Notes: generated by a model from the sequence alone, not told the origin. A stretch of DNA of 64,000 nucleotides from Eutrophocola sp964503965 (GCA_964503965.1 CAZDCK010000016.1:4159-68158), one strand, 5' to 3'. Positions 45,225-54,936 are shown, counted from the first letter of the stretch. Made by a program: numbers and translations.

Positions 45225-45488
45225 ATGGTCAGAGTCCTTATTTTTCTTATTCACTGCTATAAAAGACTGCTTAGCCCTTTTCTCGGGCCTAACTGCAGAT
45301 TTTACCCCTCCTGTTCCAGCTATTTCATTGAAGCTCTTGAGAAGCATGGTTTCTTTAAAGGTGTGTGGCTAGGCCTAAAGCGCATATGTCGCTGTCATCC
45401 CCTTAATGAAGGAGGCCATGATCCAGTGCCAAAATGTAACCATGCCGACGTCAAAGCCTTAACCACTAAAGCACTTTCCGGCAATTGA
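45225..45488 (+). CDS. yidD: Membrane protein insertion efficiency factor YidD
   Basis: 87 residues with an N-terminal amphipathic helix and the YidD pattern YKRLLSPFLGPNCRFYPSCSSYFIEALEKHG, followed by GLKRICRCHPLNEGGHDPVP. It contributes to YidC/Sec insertion of membrane proteins. It lies 11 bases after rnpA and 16 before yidC. Confidence 0.95.
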   Translation: MVRVLIFLIHCYKRLLSPFLGPNCRFYPSCSSYFIEALEKHGFFKGVWLGLKRICRCHPLNEGGHDPVPKCNHADVKALTTKALSGN

Positions 45489-45504
45489 GGAATACCTAAC
45501 TCCG

Positions 45505-47217
45505 ATGGATATCAAACGTAATTTATTGTTCGTAGGCCTAGCTGTAGTCAGTTATCTGATGCTCCTCGCCTGGAATGAAGACTACCCTCAGGAAAGTGAG
45601 TCAATAGCTGCCCCAACAGGAGAAATTCCCACGGCTATCAGTGGACAGGGCACAGCTACTGGCAGTGAAATACCTGTATCAGCGGAAACCACGGATAATA
45701 ATGATCTGCCAACAGCGCCAGTGGCTTCTGCAGTGACGGCAGATGCTGTCGCTACGGCGCAAACTGAAGCATCACGCCTCATAACAGTAACAACGCCCAA
45801 ACAAATTGTTACTATCGATTTGCTAGGTGGAGATATCGTGGGATTGTCATTGCCAACTTTCCCAGTGTCCATTGATTCGCCAAATGATCCATTTCCATTG
45901 CTTCGCCAGGATTCCGGCATGGTGTACGTGGCGCAAAGTGGCATGATCGGGCGTAACGGGCCAGATGCGGGCAGTAACGGACGTCCACTATATTCAACAT
46001 CCGGAACAGCATTCACTATTGATTCAGAAGAACAGTCAGTAGATCTGGTCTATAACACAGCGGATAACGTTCAGATAACAAAACGATTTATCTTCTCACC
46101 TGATGATTTTCTGATCCGCGTACAATACCTGGTGAATAACAACAGTAATGCTTCCTGGCAAGCCAATATGTTTGGCCAGATAAAAAGGGATGGTTCAAAC
46201 GATCCCAGTGATACTGGCAGTTTTAGCTTGAGGACTTTTCTGGGTGCAGCAGTCAATACTGCAGACGATCCGTATGTGAAGATGGACCTTGAGGACATAG
46301 AGGATGGTGTTGACCCAATAGAAAATACAGGTGGTTGGATAGCATTTTCCCAACATTACTTTGTATCAAGCTGGATTCCGGATAGTAACTCACAAAATAC
46401 ATTCACCATGCGTCAGAATACACAGGGTGAATACTTGATGACCTTTGTAAATTCTGCTGTATCTGTTGCTCCTGGTGAAAATGCCAGTGTGGAAGCCCAG
46501 TTCTGGGCCGGTCCTAAGGACCAGTACAGGCTTGAGGAAATCTCACCAAATTTGGGTCTAACTATCGACTATGGACGGTTTTATTTCATTGCAGCCCCTA
46601 TTTTCTGGCTCCTCACACAAATCAATGATGCAATAGGAAACTATGGTTTTTCCATTCTGGTCCTCACACTTGTAATCAATACACTCCTGTTTCCTTTATC
46701 CTACAAGAGCTATCGATCAATGGCTCGCATGCGTCAGCTTGCACCAAAGGTACAGGAGCTAAAGGATAGATGTGGCGATGATAAACAAAAATTTATGCAA
46801 GCCCAGATGGAGTTATGGCGTAAGGAAAAGGTGAATCCTTTTGGTGGCTGTTTGCCGATGCTTTTACAGATGCCAGTCTTTCTTGGTATCTACTGGGTAC
46901 TTAATGAAAGTGTGGAATTACGTCAGGCTTCCTTCATTCTCTGGTATAACGATCTCTCCAAAATGGATCCTTACTTCCTCCTGCCAATTCTTATGGGAGC
47001 AGGAATGTTTATCCAGCAACAGCTGACTCCTATGCAGACAGCGGATCCTGCCCAGGCCAAGATGATGAAATTCATGCCGGTTATTTTCTCTGTTTTCTTT
47101 CTCTGGTTTCCAGCTGGGCTGGTACTTTATTACACAGCCAACACGGTGATTCGTATTTTACAGCAATGGATAATCAGCCGTTCAACTGAAAAAAAACATC
47201 GTCAAAAACCTGCCTGA
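45505..47217 (+). CDS. yidC: Membrane protein insertase YidC
   Basis: 570 residues in the Gram-negative arrangement: first membrane helix (6-22), a low-complexity Ala/Thr linker (25-95), a large periplasmic beta-sandwich domain (about 100-345), then five conserved helices containing NTLLFPLSYKSYRSMARM, the hydrophilic NPFGGCLPMLLQMPVFLGIYWVL region and the final FLWFPAGLVLYYTANTVI. A basic tail ends the protein. YidC inserts, among others, Fo subunits a and c encoded downstream. Confidence 0.96.
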   Translation: MDIKRNLLFVGLAVVSYLMLLAWNEDYPQESESIAAPTGEIPTAISGQGTATGSEIPVSAETTDNNDLPTAPVASAVTADAVATAQTEASRLITVTTPKQIVTIDLLGGDIVGLSLPTFPVSIDSPNDPFPLLRQDSGMVYVAQSGMIGRNGPDAGSNGRPLYSTSGTAFTIDSEEQSVDLVYNTADNVQITKRFIFSPDDFLIRVQYLVNNNSNASWQANMFGQIKRDGSNDPSDTGSFSLRTFLGAAVNTADDPYVKMDLEDIEDGVDPIENTGGWIAFSQHYFVSSWIPDSNSQNTFTMRQNTQGEYLMTFVNSAVSVAPGENASVEAQFWAGPKDQYRLEEISPNLGLTIDYGRFYFIAAPIFWLLTQINDAIGNYGFSILVLTLVINTLLFPLSYKSYRSMARMRQLAPKVQELKDRCGDDKQKFMQAQMELWRKEKVNPFGGCLPMLLQMPVFLGIYWVLNESVELRQASFILWYNDLSKMDPYFLLPILMGAGMFIQQQLTPMQTADPAQAKMMKFMPVIFSVFFLWFPAGLVLYYTANTVIRILQQWIISRSTEKKHRQKPA

Positions 47218-47236
47218 TAACCGAGGCGTCCGGAAT

Positions 47237-48604
47237 ATGACCGGTCAACCTGAAACCATATGCGCTGTCGCCACACCGGCCGGTCGTGGCGGCATCAGCA
47301 TTATAAGACTATCCGGTCAAAAATCTCTTTCTGCTGCTGAAATCATTCTCGGTTTCACTCCGACCCCGAGACATGCTCACTACTGTCCGTTCCATAATAC
47401 CCTGGGCGATGTCCTGGATACTGGAATAGCTCTGTATTTTCCAGCACCTGACTCATTCACAGGCGAGGACGTTATAGAGTTCCAGGCGCATGGTGGTCCC
47501 TATGTCATGGACATGCTCTTACAGGAATTGCTTTCCCTGGATATAAGACTTGCTGATCCTGGTGAGTTTTCACAACGCGCTTTTTTAAATGACAAAATAG
47601 ATCTCGCACAGGCGGAAGCCATAGCCGATTTGATAGATTCAAATTCAGAAGAAGCTGCACGTTTTGCTTTAAGGTCATTACAGGGCGAATTCTCGGCACT
47701 GATCAACGATATGGTCCAGTCGATAATACACTTGAGAATGTACGTTGAAGCAGCTATAGATTTTCCTGAAGAAGAAGTGGACTTTCTCGGCACAGGCGAA
47801 GTGGAAAATAAACTGTCTGGTATTCGTAACCAGTTAAACGATGTACTTTTAAAGGCCCGCCAGGGCACTATTATGAAAGATGGATTAACAGTAGTCATTG
47901 CAGGAGAACCCAATGCAGGTAAATCCAGTTTGCTGAATGTCCTTGCAGGACAGTCCAGGGCCATAGTAACAGACATCGCCGGAACTACGAGAGATACCCT
48001 ACGCGAACATATCAGCATAGATGGTATGCCACTGCATATCATTGATACTGCAGGACTTCATGAGAGTGAAGACGAGGTAGAGCAGGAAGGAATCAGGCGT
48101 GCCTGGGAGGCGATCAGGGAAGGTGATCTGGTGTTGCTGCTGATTGACTCTTCAAATTCGTTCAACGTGCAAACCAGTTCTCTTTACCAGGAACTTATTA
48201 AAGAGATGGATGATCCTGGAAATTTGTTTCTGGTTTTTAACAAAATTGACCTCTTGGACACAAAACCAGGGCAAACTGAAACAATAAGGCCTCACCAGAC
48301 TTTCCATATTTCAGTGAAAGATCAGGAAGGGCTCGACTTGCTTAAAGAAGCAATGAAAAAACATGCTGGCCTGAGTACCACGGTAGAGGGAGGATTTATT
48401 GCCCGCCGCAGACACCTTGATGCGCTTAACAAAGCCTCAGATTTTCTCTTGGCCGCCGCTTCACAACTTGAAAATAACAAAGCCGGGGAACTGGTGGCTG
48501 AAGACCTTCGAGAGGCTCATATGGCCCTGGAGTCCATTACTGGACAGTTCACTCCCGATGATTTGCTGGGTGAGATATTTACAAGCTTTTGCATTGGAAA
48601 ATAA
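47237..48604 (+). CDS. mnmE: tRNA modification GTPase MnmE
   Basis: 455 residues. The N-terminal folate-binding domain begins ETICAVATPAGRGGISIIRLSG; the helical domain contains the G domain with G1 GEPNAGKSS, G2 IAGTTRD, G3 DTAG and G4 NKID. The C-terminus ends in CIGK, the conserved CxGK motif. With MnmG it makes the 5-carboxymethylaminomethyl modification of wobble uridine. Here the two partner genes are separated by a 453-base spacer. Confidence 0.97.
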   Translation: MTGQPETICAVATPAGRGGISIIRLSGQKSLSAAEIILGFTPTPRHAHYCPFHNTLGDVLDTGIALYFPAPDSFTGEDVIEFQAHGGPYVMDMLLQELLSLDIRLADPGEFSQRAFLNDKIDLAQAEAIADLIDSNSEEAARFALRSLQGEFSALINDMVQSIIHLRMYVEAAIDFPEEEVDFLGTGEVENKLSGIRNQLNDVLLKARQGTIMKDGLTVVIAGEPNAGKSSLLNVLAGQSRAIVTDIAGTTRDTLREHISIDGMPLHIIDTAGLHESEDEVEQEGIRRAWEAIREGDLVLLLIDSSNSFNVQTSSLYQELIKEMDDPGNLFLVFNKIDLLDTKPGQTETIRPHQTFHISVKDQEGLDLLKEAMKKHAGLSTTVEGGFIARRRHLDALNKASDFLLAAASQLENNKAGELVAEDLREAHMALESITGQFTPDDLLGEIFTSFCIGK

Positions 48605-49057
48605 TCACGCCTTCTTCACATGCTACCAACAGGTCACACCCATATTGATACCAGATACCATAGGATGTGGAAAACTGGCCAATTTACCGGGATAAAATGT
48701 GTATTCTTCGGTTAACAAAAAACAGGAAGCCTGGATGCCAAATTATAATCACATCTTATCCTCCTGGTCCTACCGCCTTACTGTCAGGTTAAATGCACTT
48801 GCCCCACAGACTTTAAATCACTTCAAGCCTATGAAATTACTGACAGAAACAGGTTTACACACAGAATAAAGGCTATCTAATAGTAGTAATAACATTAAAT
48901 AGTCTTCCTTCTATATATACATATATATTTATATATATTCTTTATATATCCTGAAAACAGATCAGACACATTTCACTTCATTTTTTCCTTGGAATGCTTA
49001 TACTTAGCGCCCTTTTTCTTTCAAGACATCTGGAAATGAATCTCCGGTATTCCGATC
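48605..49057. other. Long AT-rich mnmE-mnmG spacer, no gene recognised
   Basis: 453 bases without a convincing gene. The centre (48911-48950) is an almost pure A/T tract of alternating TA steps. One near-DnaA box (TTTTCCACA on the minus strand, 48666-48674) lies at the left. A -10-like TATACT at 48999-49004 without a good -35 could drive mnmG. This is the position, just upstream of mnmG, that oriC occupies in E. coli, but the box density is low. Confidence 0.5.
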
Positions 49058-50986
49058 ATGGCCAAACAGGGTAACGACAAGCAGAAATTTGATGTCATCG
49101 TTATTGGTGGCGGACATGCAGGAACTGAAGCTGCTCTGGCTTCTGCCCGTATGGGTGCCTCAACCCTTTTGATTACCCATAACATCGATACTCTGGGGCA
49201 AATGTCCTGTAACCCCGCTATTGGGGGGATTGGTAAAACTCACCTGGTCAAGGAAATTGATGCCCTTGGTGGGGTTATGGCTAAAGCGGCTGACCTGGCC
49301 GGTATCCACTTCAGAACACTTAATGCCAGCAAGGGGCCAGCTGTCAGGGCAACTCGTGCCCAGGCAGACCGGGCATTGTACAAGTCAGCTATCAGGTATT
49401 TCCTGGAATCACAGGAAAACCTTAATATCTTTCAGCAAGGTGTTGATGACCTGATTATCGAGAATGAGCAGGTGAAGGGTGTGATTACCCAGATGGGGTT
49501 ACGCTTTTATGCCCATCGGGTTATTTTGACTGCCGGGACATTCCTTGGTGGAAAAATCCACATAGGCCTGAAAAACCATGCCGGTGGGCGTGCCGGTGAC
49601 TCACCTTCCATTGCCCTGGCCGAAAGGCTTCGTGAACTCCCCTTTAATGTCGGTCGGCTTAAAACCGGAACCCCGCCTAGAATCGATGCTGATTCGGTAA
49701 ACTTTGAAAAAATGACTGAACAGCCCGGGGATAGCCCCAGACCTGTTATGTCCTATCTTGGGAACACTATGGACCACCCGGATCAGGTGAGTTGTTTTAT
49801 TACGGCCACCAATGAAAAAAGTCATGACATAATCAGGGAAGGTTTACAGTATTCCCCTATGTATTCTGGAGAAATCGAGGGTGTTGGTCCGCGTTATTGT
49901 CCTTCCATTGAAGACAAGATAGTTCGCTTTTCAGACAAGAATAGCCATCAGATTTTTGTAGAACCGGAAGGTCTTAGCAGCAGGGAATTATACCCAAACG
50001 GCATATCCACCAGTCTGCCCTATGACGTTCAGGAAAAACTGGTCGCCACAATCAGCGGTTTTGAAGAGGCCCGTATCGTGCGTCCGGGATACGCCATTGA
50101 ATATGATTATTTTGATCCCAGGGATCTTCGATATTCCATGGAAACCAAATTCATAAAGGGGCTGTATTTTGCTGGCCAGATTAATGGTACAACAGGCTAT
50201 GAAGAAGCTGGTGCCCAGGGACTGCTTGCCGGAATCAATGCGGCACTTGCTGTACAGGAAAAAGAACCTTGGTGCCCCGGGCGTGATGAAGCCTATATTG
50301 GTGTTCTTGTGGATGATCTTATCACCCGCGGTACTCAGGAACCCTATCGCATGTTTACATCCCGGGCGGAATACCGGCTTATGCTCAGGCAGGATAATGC
50401 TGATTTTCGACTGACTGAAAAAGGGCGCAAGTTTGGGCTCGTGGATGATGTCCGATGGCAGGCTTTTTGTAAGAAACAGGAAAGCGTTGCCTTCGAAGAA
50501 AAGCGACTAAGGTCAACCTGGGTGCAGCCAGCTGGTGATCTGGCGGACCAGGTTAATCCCTTGCTGGAAAAACCGCTTTCCCATGAATATTCACTGGCAG
50601 ATATTCTTGCCCGCCCTCGAGTCACTGTCGCTGATCTCAATGATGCATGCATCAGGTCAGGTAAACTGGATACACTGCCCGATCCCCTGGTGGCAGAACA
50701 GGTAGAAATACGTATCAAGTACCAGGGCTATATTGATCGGCAGCTGGCAGAAATAGAAAAGCTGAAGAATCAGGAACATACACCAATACCTGATGATTTT
50801 GAGTATGGTGAAATTCCAGGATTATCCAGTGAGCTGACCCAGAAACTCCAGCAGAGCAAACCGGACACCATCGGCAGGGCATCGCGGATTCCGGGAATTA
50901 CACCAGCCGCAATATCCCTGTTGCTTGTCTACCTGAAAAAACACAGGGAAGGTCACCCGGTCAACCGCAAAAACAAGATTGCCTGA
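49058..50986 (+). CDS. mnmG: tRNA uridine 5-carboxymethylaminomethyl modification enzyme MnmG (GidA)
   Basis: 642-residue FAD-binding partner of MnmE. FAD-binding VIGGGHAGTEAALASARMG is at the N-terminus. CNPAIGGIGKTHLVKEIDALGG, TAGTFLGGKIHIG, RLKTGTPPRID and the C-terminal helical domain (RASRIPGITPAAISLLLVYLKK) are all typical. The cysteine of CNPAIGG is conserved. It is coupled to rsmG by a one-base overlap (TGATG). Confidence 0.97.
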   Translation: MAKQGNDKQKFDVIVIGGGHAGTEAALASARMGASTLLITHNIDTLGQMSCNPAIGGIGKTHLVKEIDALGGVMAKAADLAGIHFRTLNASKGPAVRATRAQADRALYKSAIRYFLESQENLNIFQQGVDDLIIENEQVKGVITQMGLRFYAHRVILTAGTFLGGKIHIGLKNHAGGRAGDSPSIALAERLRELPFNVGRLKTGTPPRIDADSVNFEKMTEQPGDSPRPVMSYLGNTMDHPDQVSCFITATNEKSHDIIREGLQYSPMYSGEIEGVGPRYCPSIEDKIVRFSDKNSHQIFVEPEGLSSRELYPNGISTSLPYDVQEKLVATISGFEEARIVRPGYAIEYDYFDPRDLRYSMETKFIKGLYFAGQINGTTGYEEAGAQGLLAGINAALAVQEKEPWCPGRDEAYIGVLVDDLITRGTQEPYRMFTSRAEYRLMLRQDNADFRLTEKGRKFGLVDDVRWQAFCKKQESVAFEEKRLRSTWVQPAGDLADQVNPLLEKPLSHEYSLADILARPRVTVADLNDACIRSGKLDTLPDPLVAEQVEIRIKYQGYIDRQLAEIEKLKNQEHTPIPDDFEYGEIPGLSSELTQKLQQSKPDTIGRASRIPGITPAAISLLLVYLKKHREGHPVNRKNKIA

Positions 50987-51630
50987 TGGATTCGCGGGAC
51001 CAGCTTTCCGACATGTTGCGCCAGGGGGTGGCTGGACTAGGCCTGGATATTAGCCAGGAGAAATTCCATGCTCTTCTGGATTACCTGATGTTGCTGGACA
51101 AATGGAATGTGGCTTACAACCTGTCCGGGATCAAGGATGTCAAAAAGATGGTGGCTTACCACCTGGTAGATAGCCTTGCCGTGGTGCCTTATATCAATGG
51201 CCAGGTAATGCTCGACGTAGGAACCGGTGCAGGCCTGCCTGGGATACCACTGGCTATCTGTTATCCGGATAAAGAATTTTTGCTGTTGGACAGCAATGGC
51301 AAGAAAACCAGATTCCTTTTCCAGGTAAAAGCAGAATTGGCTTTGAATAATCTGACCGTATTTCATGACAGAACAGAAAACTTTCAAAGCCCCCGGCAAA
51401 TTGATATTGTGCTCTGCCGTGCTTACGCTGCACTGGAGCTGGTCGCCCGCCAAACGGAACATCTGATGACGGAGAACAGCACTCTGCTAGCCATGAAGGG
51501 GCAGTATCCCCAGGATGAAATAGACGCATTACCGGAAAGATTCCGGGTACGTCAGTCATGGCAACTCGAAGTCCCCGGTATAGAAGGATCCAGGCATCTT
51601 ATAGAGATTGTCCTTGCCGGGAAAAAATGA
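50986..51630 (+). CDS. rsmG: 16S rRNA (guanine-527-N7)-methyltransferase RsmG (GidB)
   Basis: 214-residue SAM-dependent methyltransferase. YNLSGIKD, the SAM-binding LDVGTGAGLPGIPLAI (near 70) and DSNGKKTRFL follow the family. It is translationally coupled to mnmG and followed 13 bases later by parA. Confidence 0.96.
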   Translation: MDSRDQLSDMLRQGVAGLGLDISQEKFHALLDYLMLLDKWNVAYNLSGIKDVKKMVAYHLVDSLAVVPYINGQVMLDVGTGAGLPGIPLAICYPDKEFLLLDSNGKKTRFLFQVKAELALNNLTVFHDRTENFQSPRQIDIVLCRAYAALELVARQTEHLMTENSTLLAMKGQYPQDEIDALPERFRVRQSWQLEVPGIEGSRHLIEIVLAGKK

Positions 51631-51643
51631 CAGGAATCAGGAA

Positions 51644-52465
51644 GTGAGCCACATATTTGCCGTAGCAAATCAAAAAGGTGGGGTTGGTAAAACCACCACT
51701 ACTGTGAACCTGTCTGCCTCCCTGGCACGCATGAACAAGAAAGTGCTCATGGTTGACCTGGATCCTCAGGGAAATGCCACCATGGGGAGCGGAATTGAAA
51801 AAAACAGTATTGAATATTCTGTCTATGATCTACTTGTAGATCGCTTGTCTGTAAGTCAGGTAGCCATGAAAACACCCGAATCCGGTTTTGATGTTTTACC
51901 GGCTAATGGGGATCTGACTGCAGCTGAGGTGGAGCTGCTGGATGTGGAAGGACGAGATCATCGCTTGCGTGACAGTCTCAGAGAGCAAGGAAGCAGTTAT
52001 GACTATATCCTGATTGACTGCCCCCCATCTCTGAATATGCTGACCGTCAATGCCCTGGTGGCTGCAGATGGCGTGCTGATTCCCATGCAGTGTGAATATT
52101 ATGCCCTGGAAGGCCTGACAGCTCTGTCGCAGACTATTGAGGCCGTATCGGCATCATTGAATCCCGGATTAAAAATTGAGGGAATTCTCAGAACAATGTA
52201 TGACCCGCGCAACCGCCTGTCCCAGGAAGTGTCTGAACAACTTACCGGATTTTTTGACGATACTGTGTACAGGACTATTGTCCCCAGAAATGTGCGGCTT
52301 GCGGAAGCACCCAGTTTTGGGTTGCCGGTAATAGTGTATGATAAAAGTTCCAGGGGGGCTTTGGCCTATATTGCCCTGGCCGGTGAAATTCTCCGACGTC
52401 ATAGTGAGGTTAACCAGCCAGAAGCAGATAATACAGTGGCTGAATCGCCTCCTCCCTCTTATTGA
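51644..52465 (+). CDS. parA: Chromosome partitioning ATPase ParA (Soj)
   Basis: 273 residues from the GTG at 51644, which has an AGGA ribosome binding site; an upstream TTG frame at 51608 would overlap rsmG. The deviant Walker A is NQKGGVGKTTTTVNLS, Walker A' VDLDPQGN, and Walker B LIDCPPSLNMLTVNAL. No N-terminal helix-turn-helix is present, so it is the short chromosomal Soj type. It moves ParB-parS complexes; the parS sites are in recF. Confidence 0.95.
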   Translation: MSHIFAVANQKGGVGKTTTTVNLSASLARMNKKVLMVDLDPQGNATMGSGIEKNSIEYSVYDLLVDRLSVSQVAMKTPESGFDVLPANGDLTAAEVELLDVEGRDHRLRDSLREQGSSYDYILIDCPPSLNMLTVNALVAADGVLIPMQCEYYALEGLTALSQTIEAVSASLNPGLKIEGILRTMYDPRNRLSQEVSEQLTGFFDDTVYRTIVPRNVRLAEAPSFGLPVIVYDKSSRGALAYIALAGEILRRHSEVNQPEADNTVAESPPPSY

Positions 52466-52485
52466 TCTGGCTGTAAGGTGAACGG

Positions 52486-53415
52486 ATGAGTACAAAAAAA
52501 CGCGGACTCGGCAGGGGGCTTGATGCTCTTCTTGGAGGAAATGCCGCCAAAGCACCGGAGCAGGCCCCAAAGCCAGTTGACCAGCCTTCTGATCTGCCAG
52601 CTGTCCAGCCCAGGTCTGGGGAAGCTGTCGCCAGCGAGCATAATGTGCTCAGAAATTTACCGGTTGAGTTCATCCAGCCAGGTAAATACCAGCCCAGGCA
52701 GGATATGCGGCCAGAGTCCCTGGAAGAGTTGGCCAATTCAATCAGGGCCCAGGGTGTGATGCAGCCTATAGTCGTCAGGCCTATAAGCAGCAGTAAATAT
52801 GAAATTGTTGCCGGGGAGAGACGTTGGCGCGCCAGCCAGATGGCCGGGTTGGATACGATACCCGTGATAATCAAGCAAGTCCCCGATGAGGCTGCTGTGG
52901 CGATGGCTCTTATCGAAAATATCCAGCGTGAAAACCTCAATCCTATTGAAGAAGCGATGGCCCTGCAGCGGCTGATCGATGAGTTTGACCTGACACAGCA
53001 GGAAGTGGCTGATGCGGTGGGAAAATCCAGAACCACAGTGACCAACCTCCTTCGATTGATGAGCCTGACTCCCGATGTCATGAAATCCCTGGAACATGGG
53101 GATCTTGAGATGGGGCATGCCCGGGCCCTTTTGTCCCTTTCCAATGAAAAACAGGTGGAAGCGGCAAAACAGGTAGTTGGCAAGGATCTCTCCGTACGCC
53201 AGACTGAAGCACTTGTGCGACGGATGCTGGCTGAAAAAACCAAAACATCACCTGCAGACAGGATTGACCCGGATATCCGTCATCTGCAGGATAACCTGGC
53301 TGAAAAACTGGGTACCCAGGTAATGATCCAGCACACCGCTAAGGGAAAAGGAAAATTAATCCTTAAATACAACTCCCTGGACCAGCTTGACGGCATTCTG
53401 GACCACATCAAATAA
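52486..53415 (+). CDS. parB: Chromosome partitioning protein ParB (Spo0J)
   Basis: 309 residues. The N-terminal KKRGLGRGLDALLGG motif binds ParA. The CTPase/ParB-N domain contains QPIVVRP and GERRWRASQMAG (the arginine-rich nucleotide motif) and ENIQRENLNPIEEA. A central helix-turn-helix (TQQEVADAVGKSRTTVTNLLRLM) binds parS, and a C-terminal dimerisation domain ends the protein. It is 20 bases downstream of parA. Confidence 0.96.
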   Translation: MSTKKRGLGRGLDALLGGNAAKAPEQAPKPVDQPSDLPAVQPRSGEAVASEHNVLRNLPVEFIQPGKYQPRQDMRPESLEELANSIRAQGVMQPIVVRPISSSKYEIVAGERRWRASQMAGLDTIPVIIKQVPDEAAVAMALIENIQRENLNPIEEAMALQRLIDEFDLTQQEVADAVGKSRTTVTNLLRLMSLTPDVMKSLEHGDLEMGHARALLSLSNEKQVEAAKQVVGKDLSVRQTEALVRRMLAEKTKTSPADRIDPDIRHLQDNLAEKLGTQVMIQHTAKGKGKLILKYNSLDQLDGILDHIK

Positions 53416-53463
53416 GGGATTAGCCCTTATAATCCGGCAGAATTTCACCTGATCTGAAAAACT

Positions 53464-53488
53464 TGCACCGAAAGTGCACAAATTGTGC
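53464..53488. repeat. Overlapping palindromes upstream of the atp promoter
   Basis: TGCAC and GTGCA arms with a five-base gap (53464-53478) overlap a perfect odd-centred palindrome GCACAA/TTGTGC (53476-53488). Both lie directly upstream of the predicted atp -35 box, the position of an activator or operator site. The binding protein is unknown. Confidence 0.45.
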
Positions 53489-53496
53489 TCAAAATA

Positions 53497-53525
53497 TTGT
53501 CTGCTGGGGTTAAATTCCCTATAAT
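53497..53525 (+). promoter_or_regulatory. Candidate atp operon promoter
   Basis: TTGTCT (53497-53502) and a perfect TATAAT (53520-53525) with 17-base spacing, in the 151-base spacer between parB and atpI. Start of transcription would be about 35 bases before atpI. Confidence 0.65.
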
Positions 53526-53566
53526 TCGCGGCCCTTGCAGATGGTCCGTAAAAACGTCTCGGTACT

Positions 53567-53950
53567 GTGATTAATAAATTATCAGTCATCAGGGTTGTGG
53601 CCCTGCAGGTGGGGTTTGCAGCAGTACTGGCAACAATAGCTGGAACAGCTTTGACTTGGGTTGAAGCGGAGTCCGTGATTATCGGTGCATTGATAGCGAT
53701 AATCCCCGGTGCCTATTTCGGGTATATGTATTTTCGGGAGACGGGCTCACGGGCCATGCAGAGAACCATCCGCCGGGCGTATATTGCCGAGGCGGTGAAG
53801 TTGATTATGATGGGTGTCGGTTTTGCACTCGCATTCAAGTTCGTGGATTCTTTAAATCCCCTGGTATTATTCTGCGGATTCGTGCTGACACACGGATGCG
53901 GCATTTTTGCGATAGCAAAAATGCAATTTGCCTACAAACAAGGCACCTGA
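53567..53950 (+). CDS. atpI: ATP synthase assembly protein AtpI (subunit I)
   Basis: 127-residue membrane protein with four hydrophobic helices, typical of AtpI, which assists c-ring assembly and magnesium supply. Recognised mainly by topology and by being the first gene of the atp operon. The start is GTG with only a weak ribosome binding site, as is common for this poorly expressed gene. Confidence 0.85.
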   Translation: MINKLSVIRVVALQVGFAAVLATIAGTALTWVEAESVIIGALIAIIPGAYFGYMYFRETGSRAMQRTIRRAYIAEAVKLIMMGVGFALAFKFVDSLNPLVLFCGFVLTHGCGIFAIAKMQFAYKQGT

Positions 53951-53988
53951 ACAGTCAAAAACAGATAAAACAGGATAGATGAAAACCA

Positions 53989-54867
53989 ATGGCCGCTGAA
54001 GAACACGCCGTAGAACATGCGATTGAAGGTGCTGACGGGCACGCACAACAATATGCCACAGGTGGTGAATATATCCAGCATCACCTGGGTTTTCTCGTTT
54101 TCGGTCAAAAAGAAGATGGTCACTGGGGCTTTGCCCACAGTGAACAGGAAGCCAAGGATATGGGATTCTGGTCCATTAATGTCGACACCATGGGCATCTC
54201 CATAGTTCTGGGTCTGATCTTTCTGGGACTGTTCAAAATGGTTAGCAAAAAAGCCACATCTGGCATTCCTGGTGGCCTTCAGAACGCTATTGAAATGATC
54301 GTGGAAATGGTACAGACCAATGTTAAGACTACCTTCCATGCCAGAAATGACTATATTGCCCCGCTGTCACTGACAATATTCTGCTGGGTCTTCCTGATGA
54401 ATCTGATGGATCTTGTCCCTGTGGATGTAATCCCTCTGATAGCACAGACCATTGCAGGTGACTCACACCTGTATTTCAAAGCGGTACCATCGACTGATGT
54501 GAATATTACTGCCGGTCTCGCCATCAGTGTCTTTTTAATGATCATTTACTACAGTATCAAGGTGAAAGGTGTTGGTGGTTTTCTGGCAGAGCTGGCATTT
54601 CATCCGTTCGGTAAATGGGCGCTGCCTCTTAACCTGGTGATGGAGCTTCCGGCTTTCCTCGCCAAACCCGTTTCACTGGCACTGCGACTTTTCGGTAACC
54701 TGTTTGCCGGTGAGGTCATTTTCCTTGTAATTGCCCTGCTGGGCTGGTTCCAGCTTCCTCTGCATTTCGCATGGGCAGTATTTCATATTCTGGTAATTAC
54801 ATTGCAGGCCTACCTATTCATGATGCTTACCATTGTGTATCTGAACCAGGCACACAATGATCATTAA
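53989..54867 (+). CDS. atpB: ATP synthase Fo subunit a
   Basis: 292 residues. A His-rich soluble N-terminal extension (1-60) precedes five or six membrane helices. The essential arginine lies in SLALRLFGNLFAGEV near residue 235, with the Gln/His-bearing last helix (LQAYLFMMLTIVYL) after it. Length matches the longer pseudomonad form rather than the 271-residue E. coli form. Confidence 0.96.
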   Translation: MAAEEHAVEHAIEGADGHAQQYATGGEYIQHHLGFLVFGQKEDGHWGFAHSEQEAKDMGFWSINVDTMGISIVLGLIFLGLFKMVSKKATSGIPGGLQNAIEMIVEMVQTNVKTTFHARNDYIAPLSLTIFCWVFLMNLMDLVPVDVIPLIAQTIAGDSHLYFKAVPSTDVNITAGLAISVFLMIIYYSIKVKGVGGFLAELAFHPFGKWALPLNLVMELPAFLAKPVSLALRLFGNLFAGEVIFLVIALLGWFQLPLHFAWAVFHILVITLQAYLFMMLTIVYLNQAHNDH

Positions 54868-54936
54868 TGGAAATTTAGTAAGACAAGCAATAACGCTAAT
54901 TTAGTTAAAAACCTCGTAAAACCCTGGAGATAAAAA

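Noticed and set aside
48399..48695. Small frame overlapping the end of mnmE and the spacer
   Set aside because: It is mostly out of frame inside mnmE, with no ribosome binding site or recognisable content.
53464..53478. NtrC-like enhancer site upstream of atpI
   Set aside because: The TGCAC/GTGCA arms are separated by five bases instead of the seven expected for NtrC, and there is no sigma-54 promoter.
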